Shown: positions 26,821-36,952, counted from the first letter of the stretch. The stretch: 64,000 nt of DNA from Hyphomicrobiales bacterium (GCA_900470095.1 UBZM01000016.1:157265-221264); one strand, 5' to 3'. Notes: a model not told the origin generated them from the letters alone. Program-made: numbers and translations.

Positions 26821-28521
26821 TCAGTTCGCCTGGCGGCGCAGGAACGCAGGAATCTCCAGCTGATCCTCTTCGCTGCTGCGATTCGGCGCAGCACGGCCAA
26901 GCTGATCGAGCTGGCCCTGGGCCGGGCGCGAGGCCGGGGCAGCCGGACGACGCATATACTCGGCATGGGCAGCGCTCGGCGCCGGAGCGGCAGGCTGCAT
27001 CGGCGGAGGTGCGTGGCGCACTGGGGCCTGCGGCTGGGCTTCGTCCTCATCCTTGCGGCCGAAACCAACCGAGGCGAGGCGCTGCATCAGCGACATGCGC
27101 TTCTGGTCGGCTTGGGCCGGAGGCTGCGGCACCGACTGCGCGCCGCGGCTCGCGGCGATCTGGTTCTGCGCCGGCATCGGCAAGTCCTCGATCCGGGGCA
27201 TCCGCGTCGGGCGGACAACCGCACGCTCAGGAGCCGGCGCGATGAAGCTGTCCTCGTGCCGCATCACCGGCTCTTCATGCATCATCGGCAGGCTCACGGG
27301 AGCAGCCGCGATCACCGGACGCGGCTGCACCGGCTCGATGCGGATGTCTTCGGCAACGCTCGGCTGCACCGGGGCCGCCTGGCGCACGGTCTCGACATTC
27401 ACAGGCGCACGCATCTCCAGCATCGGCTCGGCATGAACCGGAGCCGCGGCGCGCGGTGCGGCGGCCGTGTTGCGCAGGCGCGCTTCCGCCTTCAGACGCT
27501 CGGCAACCTGGGCGATACGGGCTTCGGTATCATCCATTTCGGCCTGGGTGCTGATCGGCTTGTCGATGCCGGTCGCCACGACGGAGACGCGCACGACGCC
27601 CTCGAGCGATTCGTCGAACGTCGCGCCGACGATGATGTTGGCCTCGGAATCAACCTCCTCGCGGATGCGGGTGGCCGCTTCGTCGACCTCGTAGAGCTTC
27701 ATGTCGCGCCCGCCCGTGATCGAGATCAGCAGGCCACGCGCGCCCTTCATCGAGACATCATCGAGCAGCGGATTGTTGATCGCAGCCTGGGCCGCGGTCA
27801 GCGCACGCTTCTCGCCCTGCGCCTCGCCGGTGCCCATCATCGCCTTGCCCATGCCGCGCATCACGGCGCGAACGTCGGCGAAGTCGAGATTGATCAGGCC
27901 GGGGCGGACCATCAGGTCGGTGATGCAGGCCACGCCGGAATAGAGCACCTGGTCAGCCATGCCGAAGGCATCGGCGAAGCCGGTGGTCTCGTTGGCGACG
28001 CGGAACAGGTTCTGGTTCGGGATGACGATCAGCGTATCGACCGCCTCGTTGAGCTCCGAGATGCCAGCCTCCGCCATGCGCATGCGGCGATGGCCCTCGA
28101 ACTGGAACGGCTTCGTGACGACGCCGACGGTCAGTATACCCATGTCGCGGGCGACGCGGGCGATCGCGGGGGCTGCACCGGTGCCGGTGCCGCCGCCCAT
28201 GCCGGCGGTGATGAAGACCATATGCGCACCGGCAAGGTGATCACGGATCTCGTCGATCACCTCTTCTGCCGCCGCACGCCCGACTTCCGGCTGCGAGCCG
28301 GCGCCGAGGCCTTCGGTGACCTGCAGGCCCATCTGCACGATGCGCGAAGCACGCGAGAGCGCCAGAGCCTGCGCATCGGTATTGGCAACGACGAAATCGA
28401 CCCCATCGAGGCCGGCTTCGATCATGTTGTTGACCGCGTTGCCGCCGGCTCCGCCGACACCGAACACGGTGATCCGGGGCTTTAGCTCCCGGATGTCAGG
28501 GGCTTGCAGATTCATCGCCAT
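26821..28521 (-). CDS. ftsZ: Cell division protein FtsZ
   Basis: FtsZ is the tubulin-like GTPase that forms the division ring. The 566-residue protein has the core GTPase in about residues 10-325, with [13 protein letters not shown], the tubulin signature [10 protein letters not shown] and the catalytic T7 loop [11 protein letters not shown]. An intrinsically disordered Pro/Ala-rich linker of more than 200 residues follows, as in other alphaproteobacteria. It ends in the conserved C-terminal peptide [10 protein letters not shown], which binds FtsA and other partners. It is last in ddl-ftsQ-ftsA-ftsZ; the 105-bp gap before it can hold a separate promoter. Confidence 0.98.
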   Translation of the reverse strand: MAMNLQAPDIRELKPRITVFGVGGAGGNAVNNMIEAGLDGVDFVVANTDAQALALSRASRIVQMGLQVTEGLGAGSQPEVGRAAAEEVIDEIRDHLAGAHMVFITAGMGGGTGTGAAPAIARVARDMGILTVGVVTKPFQFEGHRRMRMAEAGISELNEAVDTLIVIPNQNLFRVANETTGFADAFGMADQVLYSGVACITDLMVRPGLINLDFADVRAVMRGMGKAMMGTGEAQGEKRALTAAQAAINNPLLDDVSMKGARGLLISITGGRDMKLYEVDEAATRIREEVDSEANIIVGATFDESLEGVVRVSVVATGIDKPISTQAEMDDTEARIAQVAERLKAEARLRNTAAAPRAAAPVHAEPMLEMRAPVNVETVRQAAPVQPSVAEDIRIEPVQPRPVIAAAPVSLPMMHEEPVMRHEDSFIAPAPERAVVRPTRMPRIEDLPMPAQNQIAASRGAQSVPQPPAQADQKRMSLMQRLASVGFGRKDEDEAQPQAPVRHAPPPMQPAAPAPSAAHAEYMRRPAAPASRPAQGQLDQLGRAAPNRSSEEDQLEIPAFLRRQAN

Positions 28522-28626
28522 GGTTGCCTCTTTCGATTTCTTGTCCGGCGCCTGGCGGGAGCCGTCCCGATTGCTACGATTTTACTCTTGGGTCGGAACG
28601 GCGCCGCGCCGCCCGGCCCGATACCC

Positions 28627-29952
28627 TTAGAAACTGTCTTTCAGCCAACGCCCGACACGCGAGAAATACCCGTCCGTCCCCGTCGCGAAGTAAGCGCCGC
28701 TCGCGCGAGGCTCGAAATGTTCGACATGAGCGACCTGCGGGTAGACCAGCAGGCCGACCGCGGTCGCAAAGGCTGGTCCCTTGCCAGCCTCCGGCAAGCC
28801 CTTGATCCCGAGCGGCCGGCCGGTGCGGACCTGGCCGCCGAGCAGCCGGCGCGCCGTCTCCGGCAGACCGGTCAACTGGCAGGCGCCGCCCGTCAGCACG
28901 ACGCGGCGGCCGGCCTGGGCCGAAAAGCCGGCAGCGTTGAGCCGGTCACGCACGAGCTCGAGGATTTCCTCGACCCGCGGCTTGATGATGCGGATCAGAT
29001 GCGATTTCGCCAGATGGTTCGGGGTGTCGCGCTCGTCGTCATCAACCTGCGGCACCGAGATCATGTCGCGTTCGTCAGAAGCGCTGGAGATCGCCGAGCC
29101 GTGCAGCGTCTTCAGCCGCTCGGCGGCCGAGACACGGGTCGACAACCCTCGCGCCACGTCCATGGTGATGTGATTGCCACCCACCGCAATGGCGTCGGCA
29201 TGGACCAGATGGCCGCCCGAGAAGACACCGAGGCTCGTGGTGCCGCCGCCCAGGTCGACGACGACGACGCCCATTTCGGCCTCGTCATCGACGAGAACGG
29301 AGAGACCGGAAGCATAGGGAGACGCGACGACCGCCTCGACCTCGAGATGGCAACGCTCGACCGCCAGCATGACGTTGCGGGCAGCAGCCGCCTCGCTGGC
29401 GACGACATGCATGTCGACCGAGAGCTTGCCGCCGACGAGGCCGCGCGGATCGAGCACGCCCGGCACGCCGTCAAGTGCGTATCCGGTGGGCAATGCGTGC
29501 ATCACCGCCTTGCCGGGCTTGATCGCATGCGTCGCGGCGACCGCGAGAACCCGCTTCACATCGGAATCGCTGACCGAGCCGCTGCGCAGGTCGACGCTGG
29601 CGGCATAATGCTGCGAGCCGATGCGGCCCCCCGTCAGGTTGACGATGACGGACTGGACCTCGACCTTGGCCATGCGCTCGGCCGCATCGACCGCCGCCCG
29701 GATCGCGCGCTCGGCGTTTTCGAGATCGATGATGGCGCCGCCCTTCACACCGAGCGAACGCTGATGGCCGATGCCGATGATGCGCGCGACATGGGTACGC
29801 CCGCGCAACCGTTCGTTCGCCTCGGCCGGATTCAGCTCGGCGATCAGGCAGACCACCTTGCTGGTGCCCACGTCCAGAATCGACAAGGTCGCGCTCTTGC
29901 GCGACGAAAGCGGACGCATCCGTGGTGTCAGGCCCTGAGAGGTGAAGTTCAC
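28627..29952 (-). CDS. ftsA: Cell division protein FtsA
   Basis: FtsA is the actin-like ATPase that tethers FtsZ to the membrane. The 441-residue protein has LSILDVGTSKVVCLIAEL (phosphate 1), the SHS2 subdomain, VVVDLGGGTTSLGVFSGG (phosphate 2) and VVLTGGACQLTGLPETA (adenosine motif). The C-terminus, GYFSRVGRWLKDSF, is the amphipathic membrane-targeting helix. It starts at GTG 29952 and overlaps the ftsQ stop by 4 bp. Confidence 0.97.
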   Translation of the reverse strand: MNFTSQGLTPRMRPLSSRKSATLSILDVGTSKVVCLIAELNPAEANERLRGRTHVARIIGIGHQRSLGVKGGAIIDLENAERAIRAAVDAAERMAKVEVQSVIVNLTGGRIGSQHYAASVDLRSGSVSDSDVKRVLAVAATHAIKPGKAVMHALPTGYALDGVPGVLDPRGLVGGKLSVDMHVVASEAAAARNVMLAVERCHLEVEAVVASPYASGLSVLVDDEAEMGVVVVDLGGGTTSLGVFSGGHLVHADAIAVGGNHITMDVARGLSTRVSAAERLKTLHGSAISSASDERDMISVPQVDDDERDTPNHLAKSHLIRIIKPRVEEILELVRDRLNAAGFSAQAGRRVVLTGGACQLTGLPETARRLLGGQVRTGRPLGIKGLPEAGKGPAFATAVGLLVYPQVAHVEHFEPRASGAYFATGTDGYFSRVGRWLKDSF

Positions 29953-30881
29953 GCCTCGCCTCCCTTCTTCTTGGTCTTGCTCTTGAGCTGCTCGGCGCGG
30001 GTCGCCGCCCCCTCTTCCGTCAACCGCATCACCACCCGGTCGGGCTGGCGCAGGTCGATGGCGAGCAGGTCCTTGTCCAGCAGTCTGAAATCCGATTCGA
30101 GGCCAGCAAGACGTTTCACGGCCTCCCCCGGCGCAATCTCCGGCAGGCGGATATCCATGCCGTTGTCGAGCTTGAGGTTCCAGCGCCGGCCGGCAATCAG
30201 GCTGGCCGCACGGATGCGCGGTGCCAACGGCCCGGCGTCCGCGAGCAGCGCGACATATTCACGGGCGCGGGTATTGGCGTCGGGCCCGACCACAAGCGGC
30301 AGATGCGCAAAGCGACCGTCATCCATCTTGTCGATGACGGTACCATCGGCGGCGATCAGGAAGAGGTCGCCCTTCACCTGCCAGAGGGCGAAGGGTTCGC
30401 GCTCCGTCAGCGTGATCGCGATCTCGCTGGGATACAGTTTGCGAACCGTTGCCTGGCGAATCAGCGGCGTCGCCTCGAGGCGACGGCGCGCCTCGTCGGC
30501 ATCGAAGAAGGCGACCGAGGTCTTCGAATCGATTCCTGCAGCGATCAGGACCTCGATCTCGGACAGCTCCGAGATTCCAGAGATCGTCACCCTGTCGACG
30601 CCGAGCCCGACCAGGCGCGCCAGCATATGGCGCGGCTCGCCGTAGTTCTCCTGCATCGTTTCGACATGTCCGCCCTGCACGAAGCCTGTCCCGATACTCA
30701 ATCCAAGAAACCCAAGAGCCAGCCAGGTCCCGATCCGCTGCGGCAGGCGCTGCCACAGCGGGAGAGCCACCGCGCTGCGCCGCGACGACCGGAACCAGCG
30801 GCGCGAACGCTCGCCGACCAGAAGTTGCGGCCCTGCGGCCGGCATCAATGAACGTCGGGCGGGCACCGCCGCCGCATTCAT
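29949..30881 (-). CDS. ftsQ: Cell division protein FtsQ
   Basis: FtsQ is a bitopic inner-membrane protein linking early and late division proteins. The 310-residue protein has a basic cytoplasmic N-terminus and one membrane helix (GTWLALGFLGLSIGTGFV). The POTRA domain follows (RVTISGISELSEIEVLIAAGI ... SVAFFDADEARRRLEATPLIRQATVRKLYPSEIAITLTEREPFALW), and then the beta domain. ATG 30881 overlaps the ddl stop by 4 bp (ATGA), which makes it a better start than ATG 30911. The long basic N-terminal region is usual in alphaproteobacteria. Confidence 0.93.
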   Translation of the reverse strand: MNAAAVPARRSLMPAAGPQLLVGERSRRWFRSSRRSAVALPLWQRLPQRIGTWLALGFLGLSIGTGFVQGGHVETMQENYGEPRHMLARLVGLGVDRVTISGISELSEIEVLIAAGIDSKTSVAFFDADEARRRLEATPLIRQATVRKLYPSEIAITLTEREPFALWQVKGDLFLIAADGTVIDKMDDGRFAHLPLVVGPDANTRAREYVALLADAGPLAPRIRAASLIAGRRWNLKLDNGMDIRLPEIAPGEAVKRLAGLESDFRLLDKDLLAIDLRQPDRVVMRLTEEGAATRAEQLKSKTKKKGGEA

Positions 30882-31792
30882 CGATCGAGGGAGGCGTCCT
30901 CCACCATCCATTTGACGAGCTCACCGAAGTTCAGGCCCGCGTGGGCAGCCAACTCGGGCACCAGGCTGGTTTCGGTCATCCCGGGCTGCGTATTGACCTC
31001 CAGCCAGACGAGAGTGTCGCTCTCGTCGTCGTAGCGGAAGTCAGAACGGCTGACGCCCCGGCACCCGATTGCTTGATGCGCCGTTAACGCACACTCTTCG
31101 ATCTGCTGGTAAATTTTTGGTAAAATTTGAGCCGGGCAGATGTGGATCGAACCACCTTTCGTGTATTTCGCATCGTAGTCGTAGAACTCGCCGGTCGCCG
31201 CCCGGATCTCGGTCACGCCGAGGGATTTGTCGCCCATGATCGCGCAGGTCAGCTCCCGTCCGGCGACGAAGCTCTCGGCCAGCAACATGTCTCCGCAGGG
31301 CCAGTCCTCCCGCGCCACTTCCTGCGGAGGGTGTTCGCGCCCCTTCTTCACGATGATGACCCCGACCGAGGACCCCTCGTTGACGGGTTTGAGCACATAA
31401 GGCGGCGGCAAGGGGTGTGTCTTGGCGGCTTCGAAGCGCGACAGCGTAACTCCGCGCGCGACCGGAACCCCGGCAGCCGCAACGACCGTCTTCGCCCTGT
31501 CCTTGCGCAGTGCAAGCGCCGAGGCGAGCACCCCGGAATGGGTGTAGGGAATTCGCAAAATCTCGAGCAGGCCCTGGATCGTGCCGTCTTCGCCAAAGCG
31601 GCCATGAAGCGCGTTGAAGGCGACGTCCGGGCGCAGCCGGTCCAGCACATCGGCGATATCGTGCTGCACATCGATTCGGGTCACACGGTACCCGACGCTC
31701 TCCAAGGCCCTCGCACAGCCGTCGCCGGTATTGAGGCTGACCTCCCGCTCGACGGACCATCCGCCCATCAGGACTGCGACGTGTTTGGTCAT
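30878..31792 (-). CDS. ddl: D-alanine--D-alanine ligase
   Basis: Ddl makes the D-Ala-D-Ala dipeptide for peptidoglycan precursors. The 304-residue ATP-grasp enzyme shows AVLMGGWSVEREVSLNTG at the N-terminus, ALHGRFGEDGTIQGLLE and PYTHSGVLASALALRKD. The ATP-binding PYVLKPVNEGSSVGV follows, and the Mg-binding end is WLEVNTQPGMTETSLVP. It opens the ddl-ftsQ-ftsA-ftsZ group, is coupled to ftsQ, and has a CtrA-type box 45 to 60 bp upstream. Confidence 0.96.
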   Translation of the reverse strand: MTKHVAVLMGGWSVEREVSLNTGDGCARALESVGYRVTRIDVQHDIADVLDRLRPDVAFNALHGRFGEDGTIQGLLEILRIPYTHSGVLASALALRKDRAKTVVAAAGVPVARGVTLSRFEAAKTHPLPPPYVLKPVNEGSSVGVIIVKKGREHPPQEVAREDWPCGDMLLAESFVAGRELTCAIMGDKSLGVTEIRAATGEFYDYDAKYTKGGSIHICPAQILPKIYQQIEECALTAHQAIGCRGVSRSDFRYDDESDTLVWLEVNTQPGMTETSLVPELAAHAGLNFGELVKWMVEDASLDR

Positions 31793-31836
31793 TGAATCGC
31801 TAACTCCGCTTCACCGAGACCCTCGGGGGAGCATGG

Positions 31837-31852
31837 TTAACGACGCGTTAAC
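31837..31852 (-). promoter_or_regulatory. CtrA-type box upstream of ddl-ftsQAZ
   Basis: TTAA (31837-31840), 7 bp, TTAA (31848-31851) is an exact TTAA-N7-TTAA match to the CtrA consensus, extended to TTAACC on the minus strand. It is 45 to 60 bp before the ddl start. In Caulobacter CtrA controls ftsQA and ftsZ, so cell-cycle control of this operon is plausible. Confidence 0.55.
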
Positions 31853-32195
31853 GCAGCGGTGGAGAGGCGCTCGAAACATCGCCTCCCACGACACATCCTG
31901 CAGGCCATCCAAGGAAGGCGGCTTGCGTTATGCACTCCGCCCAATCGCAACCCCGACAGCTGCTGTGACGGGCGACGGGCGCAGTCCTGGCCGAGCGCCG
32001 GCACGTCGACCTGCCACCGGCCATCCCGGCATGCGCGTGATCGCGGTGAAGGCTGATGTCGGGCCGCCGCATCCTCGCGACATCCCCGTGCCCGGCACAT
32101 GGCTGCGGGGACTGTGGCTGAGCCAGGTCCGCTTCCCTGGCCACGGCATGATCGCGACCGCGCCAGGCGTTGGGGCAATTCGGCTGCGGAACGGC
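31853..32195. other. Gap between murB and ddl, no supported gene
   Basis: These 343 bp have open frames on both strands, including one on the plus strand with a start near 32031 (MRVIAVKADVG). None has a convincing ribosome site, recognisable protein pattern or conserved motif. It most likely holds the ddl promoter region and the murB 3' untranslated part. Confidence 0.4.
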
Positions 32196-33122
32196 CTACG
32201 CCGCGACGCCGAGCCGCTTGATCTCCCAGTGCAGGTCGAAGCCCGAATTCTCCTTGACCCGGCGGCGAACCTCCTCGCCCAGTCCTTCGATGTCGGCGGC
32301 CGTCGCGCCGCCGGCATTGATCAGGAAGTTGCAATGCATCTCTGAGACCTGGGCGCCACCGACCCGCAGGCCACGGCAACCGGCAGCGTCGATCAATTGC
32401 CAGGCCTTGCCGCCGGGCGGGTTCTTGAAGGTCGAGCCACCCGTGCGCTCCTTGATCGGCTGTGCGGCCTCGCGAGCTGCCGTCACGCGGTCCATCTCCG
32501 CAAAGATCGCAGCCTGATCGCCGGGCCGCCCCTGGAACAGGGCCGACGTGAAGACGATGTCCCTCGTCGCTGCCGCGCTGTTGCGGTAGGTAAGGCCCAT
32601 CTCCGCATGGGAGAGCGTGACGATCTCGCCCTTGCGGGTCACGCCACGTGCAGAGACCAGCACATCGGTGGTCTCGCCGCCGTGAGCACCGGCATTCATT
32701 CGCAGCGCGCCGCCGATGCAACCGGGGATGCCACGATAAAAGGCGAGCCCATCGAGCGAGGCATCGGCTGCTGCCCGCGCCACCTTGACGTCCGGCACGG
32801 CCGTGCCACTGCGCAACCGGTTGCCGTCTTCGAGCGAGATCTCGCCGAACGCCTTGCCACCGAGCCGAATGACGACGCCGGGAATGCCGCCGTCGCGCAC
32901 GATCAGGTTCGAGCCCAACCCCACGACCGTGACAGGCAGTTCGGCCGGGAGCCTGGACAACAGATAGGCCAGGTCCTGCTCGTCGGCCGGTGTGAACAGC
33001 ACCTGCGCCGGGCCACCGACACGGAACCAGGTTAGTCCTGCCATTTCCTGGTTGGCCAGGAGCCGGCCGCGCAATTCGGGCGCGGCTGCGCGAAGATCGG
33101 GGGTGATATCGGGGAAGCTCAC
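32196..33122 (-). CDS. murB: UDP-N-acetylenolpyruvoylglucosamine reductase
   Basis: MurB reduces the enolpyruvyl group to give UDP-MurNAc, using FAD and NADPH. The 308-residue protein has [13 protein letters not shown], the FAD site [34 protein letters not shown], the LTYRNS motif and [17 protein letters not shown] with the general-acid serine. [19 protein letters not shown] is near the C-terminus. Start GTG 33122 overlaps the murC stop (GTGA). The longer open frame upstream lies inside murC and is not used. Confidence 0.95.
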   Translation of the reverse strand: MSFPDITPDLRAAAPELRGRLLANQEMAGLTWFRVGGPAQVLFTPADEQDLAYLLSRLPAELPVTVVGLGSNLIVRDGGIPGVVIRLGGKAFGEISLEDGNRLRSGTAVPDVKVARAAADASLDGLAFYRGIPGCIGGALRMNAGAHGGETTDVLVSARGVTRKGEIVTLSHAEMGLTYRNSAAATRDIVFTSALFQGRPGDQAAIFAEMDRVTAAREAAQPIKERTGGSTFKNPPGGKAWQLIDAAGCRGLRVGGAQVSEMHCNFLINAGGATAADIEGLGEEVRRRVKENSGFDLHWEIKRLGVAA

Positions 33123-34531
33123 TGCTTGCCACCCAGCCCGGCGAGTTCGCCCGGCAGCGCGTAGGCCCATTGCGTGATGTTGCCGGCGCCCAGCAGCACG
33201 ACATAATCGCCCGGCCCCGCGAACTCCGCCACCATACCCGCGAGCTTGTCGGGGGCCTCCAGGGCCAGCGCATGGCGATGGCCGCGCGCCTTGATGCCCG
33301 AGACGAGGCTGTCCCGGTCGGCACCAGGAATCGGCGCCTCTCCCGCAGCATAGGTGTCGGCGACGATCACCGTATCGGCATCGTTGAAGCAGGCCGCAAA
33401 ATCGTCGAACAGGCTGGAAAGCCGCGTATAGCGATGCGGCTGCACCACGGCGATGACCTTGCTCCTGGTCGAGGCGCGCGCCGCCTTGAGCACCGCCGCG
33501 ATCTCCACGGGGTGATGGCCGTAATCGTCGAAGATCAGCGCGCCGTTCCACTCGCCGGTCTTGGTGAAGCGGCGCTTGACGCCGCCAAAGCCGGCCAGCG
33601 CTTCGCGGATTTTCTCGACGGGAATGCCAAGGTCATAAGCGACTGCGATCGCAGCCGTGGCGTTGAGCGCATTGTGATGGCCGGGCATCGGCATCACGAG
33701 ATCGCGCACGACCTCGTCGCGTCCACGCTTGCGGTCGCGGATCAGAAGCGTGAACCGGGCCTGTCCGCCGGCGAGGTCGATATCGATCAACCGGAAATCC
33801 GCCTGCGGGTTCTCGCCATAGGTGACAACGCGCCGATCCTCGATCTGCCCGACAAGGCCCTGCACGGTGGGATGATCGATGCACATCACCGCGAAACCAT
33901 AGAAGGGCAGGTTCTCGACGAAGGAGCGGAAGGCCTCCTTGATCGCGTCGAAGGTCTTGAAGTGGTCGAGATGCTCGGGATCGATATTGGTGACGATCGC
34001 CACGTCGGCGGGGAGCTTCAGGAAGGTGCCGTCCGACTCGTCGGCCTCGACCACCATCCAGTCGCTCTCGCCCATGCGCGCATTGGTGCCATAGGCGTTG
34101 ATGATGCCACCATTGATCACCGTCGGGTCGAGTCCGCCCTTCTCAAGCAGCGTCGCGACCAGCGAGGTCGTGGTCGTCTTGCCATGCGTGCCGGCGATCG
34201 CGACGCAGGATTTCAGCCGCATCAGTTCGGCCAGCATTTCGGCGCGGCGCACCACCGGCAGGCGCTGCTCGCGCGCGGCTGTGAGTTCGGGGTTGTCGCG
34301 CTTGATCGCCGTGGAGACGACGACGACCTCAGCCCCCTCGATGTTCTCGGCGGCATGGCCGACGAAGGTCTTGATGCCCTTGTCGGCGAGCCGACGGACA
34401 TTGGCATTGTCGGACGCGTCCGAACCCTGGACCTTGTAGCCGAGATTATGCAGCACCTCGGCGATACCGGACATGCCGATGCCGCCGATGCCGACGAAAT
34501 GAATGGAGCCGAGCTTGGGCGGCAGCTTCAT
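33119..34531 (-). CDS. murC: UDP-N-acetylmuramate--L-alanine ligase
   Basis: MurC adds L-alanine to UDP-MurNAc, the first Mur ligase step. The 470-residue protein has the Rossmann start [23 protein letters not shown]-loop [27 protein letters not shown], and the C-terminal [15 protein letters not shown] motif typical of MurC. It is coupled to murB by overlap and separated from murG by a palindromic element. Confidence 0.97.
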   Translation of the reverse strand: MKLPPKLGSIHFVGIGGIGMSGIAEVLHNLGYKVQGSDASDNANVRRLADKGIKTFVGHAAENIEGAEVVVVSTAIKRDNPELTAAREQRLPVVRRAEMLAELMRLKSCVAIAGTHGKTTTTSLVATLLEKGGLDPTVINGGIINAYGTNARMGESDWMVVEADESDGTFLKLPADVAIVTNIDPEHLDHFKTFDAIKEAFRSFVENLPFYGFAVMCIDHPTVQGLVGQIEDRRVVTYGENPQADFRLIDIDLAGGQARFTLLIRDRKRGRDEVVRDLVMPMPGHHNALNATAAIAVAYDLGIPVEKIREALAGFGGVKRRFTKTGEWNGALIFDDYGHHPVEIAAVLKAARASTRSKVIAVVQPHRYTRLSSLFDDFAACFNDADTVIVADTYAAGEAPIPGADRDSLVSGIKARGHRHALALEAPDKLAGMVAEFAGPGDYVVLLGAGNITQWAYALPGELAGLGGKQ

Positions 34532-34556
34532 GGGTCAGGTGTCTCCTGCGGATTAC

Positions 34557-34603
34557 GGCATGTCGCGAAAAGGTGGGAGCCAGCTTTCCGGTCGAGACAT
34601 GCC
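34557..34603. repeat. Palindromic intergenic repeat (RIME/REP-like) between murG and murC
   Basis: GGCATGTC (34557-34564) and GACATGCC (34596-34603) are perfect 8-bp inverted arms. Between them is GCGAAAAGGTGGGAGCCAGC and TTTCCGGTCGA, which can fold back on itself (AAAGG... / ...CCTTT-like). From memory this resembles a dispersed palindromic family of rhizobial genomes with CATGTCGCGAAAA and TGGGAACC cores. It fills the 72-bp gap and abuts the murG stop codon. Confidence 0.55.
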
Positions 34604-35713
34604 TCAGAACGTGATCCCTGCGACCTGCAGAACCAGGCGGGCAAGCCGGTCGGCCGCATCGGGAATTCCCGCGCTCTTGGCGCTGTCGGCCATGGCAGTC
34701 AAGCGCGACGGCTCTGCGATCAGGGCCGAGAGCTCGCCCGCCAGGCGGCGCGGCGTGAATTCCGGCTGCAGGATGCGGATGGTGCCGCCCGCCCGCTCGA
34801 GCACTGCCGCGTTGGCGGCCTGGTCCTGATCCAGCGACCCCGGCAAGGGCACCAGCAGCGATGGCCGCCCGATCACGGTGAGCTCAGCGACGGTCGAGGC
34901 GCCCGCCCGGCCGATCACGAGATGCGCTGCCCCCATGCGCGTCGGCAGGTCCTTGAAGAAGGGCGCAATCTCGGCCGCGACGCCGAGTTCGGAATAGATC
35001 CGCCTGACGCGCTCGCCATCCTCCACGCGGGCCTGCTGCACGATATGGAGACGGCCACGTTCCGCCGGCGTCAGCAGCTGAATCGCCGGCGGCACGATAT
35101 CGGCCATGATCCGGGCGCCCTGGCTGCCCCCGAAAACGAGCAGCCGCAACGGCCCCGTCGACGGATCGGCATAGGGAGAGACGGCGGCAATGACCGCGGG
35201 GCGAACGGGATTGCCGACCTGCCTGCATTTTGCGGCGCGAGCGGCATCGAGGCCACCGACCTCGGCAAAGCCCGTCGCGATGATGTCGACCCGGCCGGAC
35301 AGGAAGCGATTGGCGCGGCCGATGACGGCGTTCTGCTCATGCACCATCGTTTTCACGCCGGCGAATGAGGCCGCGAGCACCGGCGGAACGGTCGGATAAC
35401 CGCCGAAGCCGACGACGACTGCAGGCTGCAATGTCTTGATGACGCGGCGTGCGACAAAGACGCCCTTCATCAGTTCGAGCGCGGCACCCGCCATCTTGAG
35501 CGGAGACCGACCGGACGGTGTCGCAGCCGGGACCGGGTGAACGGACTCGGCCGGGAAGCCGCCGGCATATTCGACCGCTCGCGCGTCGGTGACGAGCGCG
35601 ATACGGACGTCATGGCGCTGCAGCGCATGGCTCAGCGCCTCGGCGGGAAAGAGGTGGCCGCCAGTGCCACCGGCGGCAAGAATGACGAGCGGACGCTGTG
35701 TCATCTCCGTCAA
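34604..35713 (-). CDS. murG: Lipid II synthase MurG (UDP-GlcNAc:undecaprenyl-PP-MurNAc-pentapeptide transferase)
   Basis: MurG adds GlcNAc to lipid I on the inner face of the inner membrane. The 369-residue GT-B glycosyltransferase has the glycine-rich AAGGTGGHLFPAEAL at the N-terminus. GFGGYPTVPPVLAA, MVHEQNAVIGRANRFL, LLVFGGSQGARIM and the C-terminal IGRAGASTVAELTVIGRPSLLVPLP follow. It overlaps ftsW by 4 bp. The last codons (GITF) lie at the edge of the palindromic repeat. Confidence 0.97.
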   Translation of the reverse strand: MTEMTQRPLVILAAGGTGGHLFPAEALSHALQRHDVRIALVTDARAVEYAGGFPAESVHPVPAATPSGRSPLKMAGAALELMKGVFVARRVIKTLQPAVVVGFGGYPTVPPVLAASFAGVKTMVHEQNAVIGRANRFLSGRVDIIATGFAEVGGLDAARAAKCRQVGNPVRPAVIAAVSPYADPSTGPLRLLVFGGSQGARIMADIVPPAIQLLTPAERGRLHIVQQARVEDGERVRRIYSELGVAAEIAPFFKDLPTRMGAAHLVIGRAGASTVAELTVIGRPSLLVPLPGSLDQDQAANAAVLERAGGTIRILQPEFTPRRLAGELSALIAEPSRLTAMADSAKSAGIPDAADRLARLVLQVAGITF

Positions 35714-36843
35714 CGCCCAAATTCACCAAAGCCCTCGGCGCGCGGGCGTTTGCGGGTCAGGGCCAGCAGGAAGCCTGTGCCGAGCGCCAGCGAGAGCAGC
35801 GAGGAGCCGCCATAGGAAATGAACGGCAAGGTCATGCCCTTGGCCGGCATCATGTGCAGGTTGACCATCATGTTGATCGCCGCCTGGATGCCGAACAGCA
35901 GCGCCAGCCCCGTCACCGCGAGACGAATGAAGGGATCCTCGGCCTTCTGGGCCACGAAGAGCGCGCGCAGCACGATCAGGGCGAACAACGCCACCAGCAG
36001 GATGCAGACGACGATACCGAACTCCTCCGCCGTGACCGCGAAAATGAAATCGGTATGCGCGTCGGGCAGGATGCGCTTCACGGTGCCCTCGCCCGGCCCT
36101 TTGCCGAGCCAGCCGCCCTGAGCAAAGCTCTCGAGCGCGGTATCGACCTGGAAGGTGTCGCCCGAGCCCTTATCCATGAAGCGCTCGATGCGGGCGCGCA
36201 CATGTGGAACGAGCTGATAGGCGATGAGCAGGCCGAACATGCCGGCGCCACCGAGACCCGCGACCCAGAACCAGTGCAGGCCCGCAACGAAGAACAGTCC
36301 GCCCCAGACGAGGCTGACCAGCACGGTCTGGCCGAAATCCGGCTGCAGGACAAGAGGTGTGATCGTCAGCGGCAACAGCGCGAAGGCCATCAGCGTACCC
36401 GGCAGATCCGGCCGGCGCATGCCCTCCGAAAAGGCCCAGGCAGCCAGCACGACGAATGCAGGCTTCAGGAATTCAGACGGCTGGACCGAGCCGAGTGGGC
36501 CGAGTGTCAGCCAGCGACGCGCGCCCTTCACCTCGACGCCGAAATACAGCGTCCCCACCACCATCGCGAGCGCGACCACATAGATCAGCAGCGCCGAGCG
36601 CCGGACCTGCCGGGGCGTCAGGAAGGAGGCCGCAAGGAAGATGGCAAAGGCGGCCAGCAGGTAGAACACCTGCCGGTTGACGAAGTGGAAGGTCGAAAGG
36701 CCGAGACGCTCGGCCACCGGCGGGCCGCCCGCCATCAACAGCACGACACCGGAGACCATCAGCGTCACCAGGGTCGACAGGATGATGCGGTCGATCGACC
36801 ACCACCAGCGACCGCTGAGACTGGGTTCCGCGCGTGAGACCAT
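35710..36843 (-). CDS. ftsW: Septal peptidoglycan glycosyltransferase FtsW (SEDS)
   Basis: FtsW polymerises lipid II at the septum together with FtsI. The 377-residue membrane protein has about ten helices and SEDS hallmarks: VKGARRWLTLGPLGSVQPSEFLKP, QPDFGQTVLVSLVWGGLFFVAG, VDTALESFAQGGWLGKGPGEG, LPDAHTDFIFAVTAEEFG and the C-terminal LPFISYGGSSLLSLALGTG. It starts 110 bp downstream of murD. That gap has a TTAACC half-site and could hold an internal promoter. Confidence 0.96.
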   Translation of the reverse strand: MVSRAEPSLSGRWWWSIDRIILSTLVTLMVSGVVLLMAGGPPVAERLGLSTFHFVNRQVFYLLAAFAIFLAASFLTPRQVRRSALLIYVVALAMVVGTLYFGVEVKGARRWLTLGPLGSVQPSEFLKPAFVVLAAWAFSEGMRRPDLPGTLMAFALLPLTITPLVLQPDFGQTVLVSLVWGGLFFVAGLHWFWVAGLGGAGMFGLLIAYQLVPHVRARIERFMDKGSGDTFQVDTALESFAQGGWLGKGPGEGTVKRILPDAHTDFIFAVTAEEFGIVVCILLVALFALIVLRALFVAQKAEDPFIRLAVTGLALLFGIQAAINMMVNLHMMPAKGMTLPFISYGGSSLLSLALGTGFLLALTRKRPRAEGFGEFGR

Positions 36844-36952
36844 GCTCTGGCTCCATCAACCAGACGGGCGAAATTCAGCCGCCCGTTTCAGCGAATCACA
36901 TTGGCAACGATTGGTTAACCGATTGATTCCGACCTGATGCGAACGCCCCTTT

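Noticed and set aside
23848..28485. An open frame of 1545 codons on the plus strand across recN, bamD, lpxC and ftsZ
   Set aside because: It is antisense to four clearly identified genes and crosses their intergenic gaps. Its translation is Arg/His/Asp/Gly-rich without any domain. High GC content removes stop codons from the shadow frame.
36905..36925. Possible CtrA site in front of ftsW (GGTTAACC)
   Set aside because: Only one TTAA half-site is present, and the second half matches at two of four bases.
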